From: Microbulbifer hainanensis
GTDB taxonomy: Bacteria > Pseudomonadota > Gammaproteobacteria > Pseudomonadales > Cellvibrionaceae
Reading direction: 5' to 3'
Length of the DNA: 64,000 nt
NCBI RefSeq assembly: GCF_014904735.1
Contig: NZ_JACZCR010000028.1
Coordinates: 1-64,000 of the forward strand
Shown here: in pieces, positions 63,085 through 64,000 of the stretch
Numbering within the stretch: position 1 is the stretch's first letter
How the letters are laid out: the number at the start of each line of letters is the position of its first letter
Program-made: the position numbers and the translations under genes
The notes under the pieces: model-generated
What the model saw: the letters and a program-made list of their open reading frames with translations, nothing else
Told to the model about the DNA's origin: nothing
Databases searched by the model: none

Positions 63085-64000
63085 ATGAAGATCCGCATGA
63101 GCAAGCTTCTGCGGCTTGCTGTAGCAGGAGCTGCTATCGCCGCCCCGCTCTACAGCCAGGCCCTGCCCGTTTACGAATCCAATCAAGTGGCACTTTATAT
63201 CCAGGGTTATCTGGAGGTTAACCAGGTCAATATCGAGGGCGATACCGTAATGGCGGATGGCCCCTCGCGTCTTGGTTTCAACCTCGATGTACCCGCCTAT
63301 TACGATTGGAATGTGGGTTTCAATGTGGAGTGGGGACTCCGCGCCGTATCGCCCAACCAGCAACTGGATATTTCCGGCGACCAGCAGGCCTCACCCGGCG
63401 AGCGGCAAGCCCCGCTCTACGTGAGACAGGGACATGTCTACGCGAAACACGCGCTATGGGGTGATTTTGCCGCGGGCAAACAGTGGGCGGTCTACTATGA
63501 TGTCGCCGGCATCACCGACTGGTATAACGTCTCCGGCGGTCTGGCCAGCGGAGCCTATGCGCTCGGCGGCGACGGCGGCATAACCGGCACCGGCAGGGCG
63601 GATGCCGCTCTGACCTGGCGCAAAGACTGGGAGGCGCTCGGTGGCACATTCCAGGTCGGCCTGCAGCGCGCTGCTCATGTGGCGAACCTGAATATTGAAG
63701 TCGAAGGTGTCGCCGGAGACGACACGTTGCTGGTATGCCCACCGGGAGACTGCGAGTATGGCCTCGCCCGCGGCATCTCACTGACCTATAAAGCGAATCT
63801 TGGTGACGGCCTGTTTCTGGGCACCGCCTACCAGCGGACGAACCTGGATATCTCGACCGATGACGGCCTCGTGTACGATATTTCCGACCCCTTCGATCCC
63901 GTTCTGATTCAGGACGACTACGTAATCCGCGCCAGCAGCAACGACTTCGCCTTTATCGGCGGTATCGCTTACGGTAAAGGCGCCTTCCAAAAGGGTCTCT
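63085..64000 (+). CDS. Outer-membrane porin (3' end outside window)
   Basis: A reading frame opens at ATG 63085 (AAGGA four bases upstream; ATG 63097 also possible) and runs open past the window end, giving 305 codons here. The first ~25 residues form a signal peptide (KLLRLAVAGAAIAAPLYSQA). The rest reads as alternating amphipathic beta strands typical of general Gram-negative porins: VALYIQGYLEVNQVN, YVRQGHVYAKHALWGDFAAGKQWA, FLGTAYQRTN, each ending in turns. The GDFAAGKQ-plus-YYD loop resembles the porin_4/OmpC-like group. Cys residues in a loop (CPPGDCEYG) are unusual for porins. Specificity unknown. Confidence 0.75.
   Translation, partial: MKIRMSKLLRLAVAGAAIAAPLYSQALPVYESNQVALYIQGYLEVNQVNIEGDTVMADGPSRLGFNLDVPAYYDWNVGFNVEWGLRAVSPNQQLDISGDQQASPGERQAPLYVRQGHVYAKHALWGDFAAGKQWAVYYDVAGITDWYNVSGGLASGAYALGGDGGITGTGRADAALTWRKDWEALGGTFQVGLQRAAHVANLNIEVEGVAGDDTLLVCPPGDCEYGLARGISLTYKANLGDGLFLGTAYQRTNLDISTDDGLVYDISDPFDPVLIQDDYVIRASSNDFAFIGGIAYGKGAFQKGL

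Overview
The window is chromosomal DNA of a GC-rich Gram-negative gammaproteobacterium. Gene content (TyrR/PhhA phenylalanine hydroxylase pair, Pseudomonas-type CysI with DUF934, glutaryl-CoA dehydrogenase, RmuC, NfuA, HrpB, RND efflux, outer-membrane porin) and many marine-type hypothetical genes point to the Cellvibrionales/Pseudomonadales side, possibly Microbulbifer or a relative. That placement is inference from protein flavour, not a measured phylogeny. Most of the window is ordinary, densely packed core genome; three stretches (1-299, about 7.16-8.26 kb, about 13.2-15.3 kb) are visibly AT-richer and look acquired.

Layout. 0-0.56 kb: the end of an AT-rich sugar epimerase/reductase-like gene fused directly to a headless 3' fragment of trmA. 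0.6-3.4 kb: minus-strand operon rmuC, AEC transporter, DUF2489 membrane protein, divergent from murI. 4.4-11.7 kb: an AddB-like nuclease and an AddA-like helicase-nuclease, separated by a foreign-looking LprI/DUF1311 gene. 12.1-13.1 kb: DAHP synthase. 13.2-16.4 kb: an accessory patch with an M35-like zinc metallopeptidase, a Coq7-type di-iron protein and a serine hydrolase. 16.6-25.1 kb: GFA protein, a MITE, a K+ channel, a DUF3302-HlyD-OMF export operon, pcp, tpm, trxC, a 47-aa DUF3096 protein, and a siderophore-interacting protein with a MarR regulator that has two operator palindromes. 25.1-30.1 kb: hrpB, an HD/nucleotidyltransferase pair, and a GH114-type lipoprotein. 30.2-39.4 kb: nfuA, metH, a DUF2970 protein, a 38-aa membrane peptide, cysI-DUF934, asnS.

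39.4-45.7 kb: a repeat-rich spacer, then a CRP-box promoter driving a 12-repeat beta-propeller lipoprotein, a CaiB/BaiF CoA-transferase, a DUF962 protein, and tyrR with a perfect TyrR box. 45.9-50.6 kb: phhA, an Lrp/AsnC regulator, a class-V PLP enzyme and a CPA2 antiporter. 50.6-56.5 kb: a complete RND tripartite efflux operon. 56.9-62.8 kb: gcdH, a TRIC-like channel, an alpha/beta hydrolase lipoprotein, a mercaptopyruvate-type sulfurtransferase, msrA and a methyltransferase. 63.1 kb to the end: the start of a porin cut by the window edge.

How the genes work together. Aromatic amino-acid metabolism is represented by DAHP synthase, TyrR and PhhA. Sulfur and redox metabolism is represented by cysI, metH, trxC, msrA, the sulfurtransferase and nfuA. 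Envelope efflux is represented by two operons. No rRNA, tRNA, CRISPR array, integrase or transposase gene was recognised. I found no clear multi-gene novel defence or toxin system. The best leads are the AT-rich metallopeptidase patch, the HD/nucleotidyltransferase pair, the interrupted AddAB-like pair, the trmA junction, the MITE that abuts a gene start, and several small genes that are easily missed.
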